From Saccoglossus kowalevskii (Eukaryota > Hemichordata > Enteropneusta > Harrimaniidae), in the NCBI RefSeq assembly GCF_000003605.2, contig NW_003120423.1, forward strand, positions 472,319-520,328: 48,010 nucleotides of DNA, given 5' to 3'. Numbering within the stretch: the first letter of the stretch is position 1; each line of letters opens with the position of its first letter. The position numbers and the translations under genes are program-made. The notes below the pieces were generated by a model. That model saw only the letters and a list, made by a program, of their open reading frames with translations. It was not told the origin of the DNA and made no database searches. Shown one piece after another: positions 47,066 through 48,010 of the stretch.

Positions 47066-47331
47066 GTAAGATGAAAAGTCAATAAAAAATTATTGTTTTT
47101 TCTCAAAACACTAGTAAAAATGAATTGATTTTCAAGGCAATTTTTTAAATTAAAAACAAAAACAAAAAATCATCAGAAGTATTTACTAATTTATAGATAG
47201 TTGGACATTTGATTTTGTCTTAATGTGTTGAAATATACTCACATGAAATTACTGTATTTAGTAGCGCTTACATGATAGAGGTATCTATGAAAAGTTGTAA
47301 TTTGATAATCTAGTATATAATAAATGCAATA

Positions 47332-47525
47332 CACTGTAACCTTGTTATAATGATCTCTTTGGGGGACATATAATTAGTTTGTTTAATTAATTTAAGTGTT
47401 ATTTATATATAATAAAGCACATTATACTTTGGGGTTTTTTTTGAGTGAGAAACTTGAAATCTGTTCATTATATCAAGAAATTCATTATATAGGTGGTAAT
47501 TTGGTTTTTGCATGTTAATACAGTA
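47332..47525. mobile_element. Possible mariner-like MITE remnant
   Basis: TACACTGTAACCTTGTTATA at the left and repeated TTCATTATAT..AATTCATTATATAGG on the right resemble the TTATAA-rich ends of mariner/pogo-like MITEs. The two ends match only loosely, so this is a weak call. It lies in intron 4 of AASDHPPT. Confidence 0.3.
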
Positions 47526-47531
47526 TGCAAA

Positions 47532-47938
47532 TCATGTAATTAAGTTCTTCAACTTAATAAAACATATCTTAGAAACACTTAAGTCTGACCTGTTGTAGTC
47601 TTTAGTGTAGTTCCAGCTCAGATGCTTAGTAGCAAGTGAATTTTTCATTCCTCCAATAACAAGGTCAAACTGACATTGACCACTCCTAATCAAAATATGC
47701 CTAATGTCTCCCATATCAGTTGTAAATCTGTAGTCACATAATTTAGTAATCTGGATATCGTCACTTGTCCACAAACCATAATTCTGTATTCTTTGCAACT
47801 TATCAATAAAGTACTATTTATATATGCCATATACGCAGCGTCAATTTTACCCTTGAACGTGAACTGTGAATCTGGTAACTTATTTTTAATAATGATAAAT
47901 AAGAGTAATTGTGTTGTTTGTTTCCATGGTAACAACAT
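47532..47938 (-). pseudogene. Unidentified coding-like sequence in two overlapping frames
   Basis: On the minus strand a frame at 47938-47690 (with KLPDSQFTFKGKIDAAYMAY) and a second frame at 47798-47532 (with LQRIQNYGLWTSDDIQITKL, then FDLVIGGMKNSLATKHLSWN) overlap, as if one longer sequence had a frameshift near 47800-47820. The peptides look non-random, but I recognise no family. It lies inside intron 4 of AASDHPPT on the opposite strand. A decayed transposon fragment is the likeliest explanation. Confidence 0.3.
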
Positions 47939-48010
47939 TTGTATGTGTGTCCTAAAGAAGTTGAGAATTGATCTTTTGAAAGGTAATCCAGAATGAGAAG
48001 CTTATATTGC

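Overview
This window is nuclear DNA of an animal, most likely a non-vertebrate bilaterian (a marine invertebrate is a reasonable guess). The evidence is two spliced metazoan genes with GT-AG introns, long A+T-rich intergenic DNA, degraded non-LTR retrotransposon sequence, short inverted-repeat elements (MITEs) and many minisatellites. I cannot name the phylum or species from sequence alone. There is no bacterial-style operon, no CRISPR array, and no rRNA or tRNA gene that I can support.

Layout. Positions 1-5.7 kb are dense in repeats: a decayed LINE endonuclease/linker fragment on the minus strand, a small MITE with TTAA flanks, a foldback-like array of about 175-bp units arranged head to head, and another long-inverted-repeat element. 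A block of about 1.3 kb (4370-5690) recurs in diverged form at 9090-10335, so two copies lie upstream of the first gene. That gene, at 12303-16484 on the plus strand, is Hand, the bHLH factor of heart and mesoderm development. It has two exons encoding 207 residues, a TATA box 338 bp before the start codon and a candidate poly(A) signal at 16899.

From about 17 to 40 kb I see no convincing gene, only short tandem duplications, minisatellites, simple repeats, one short coding-like reading frame at 34109 and scattered palindromic transcription-factor-like sites. This could be a regulatory landscape of Hand, but that is inference.

The second gene begins at 41291, or possibly at a 5' exon near 40119 beside a housekeeping-type promoter. 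It is AASDHPPT, the 4'-phosphopantetheinyl transferase. Four exons (48, 75.3, 40.7 and 80 codons) are present and the 3' end lies beyond the window. The active-site residues are conserved. Three of its introns carry large minisatellites (44, 41 and 47 bp units), and those in introns 2 and 3, on either side of the 122-bp exon 3, look related.

The two genes act in unrelated processes (transcriptional control of development versus activation of carrier proteins with coenzyme A), and nothing suggests they work together. I found no clearly new biological system. The items most worth checking are the related minisatellites around exon 3, the foldback-like array, the duplicated block upstream of Hand and the possible 5' exon of the transferase gene.
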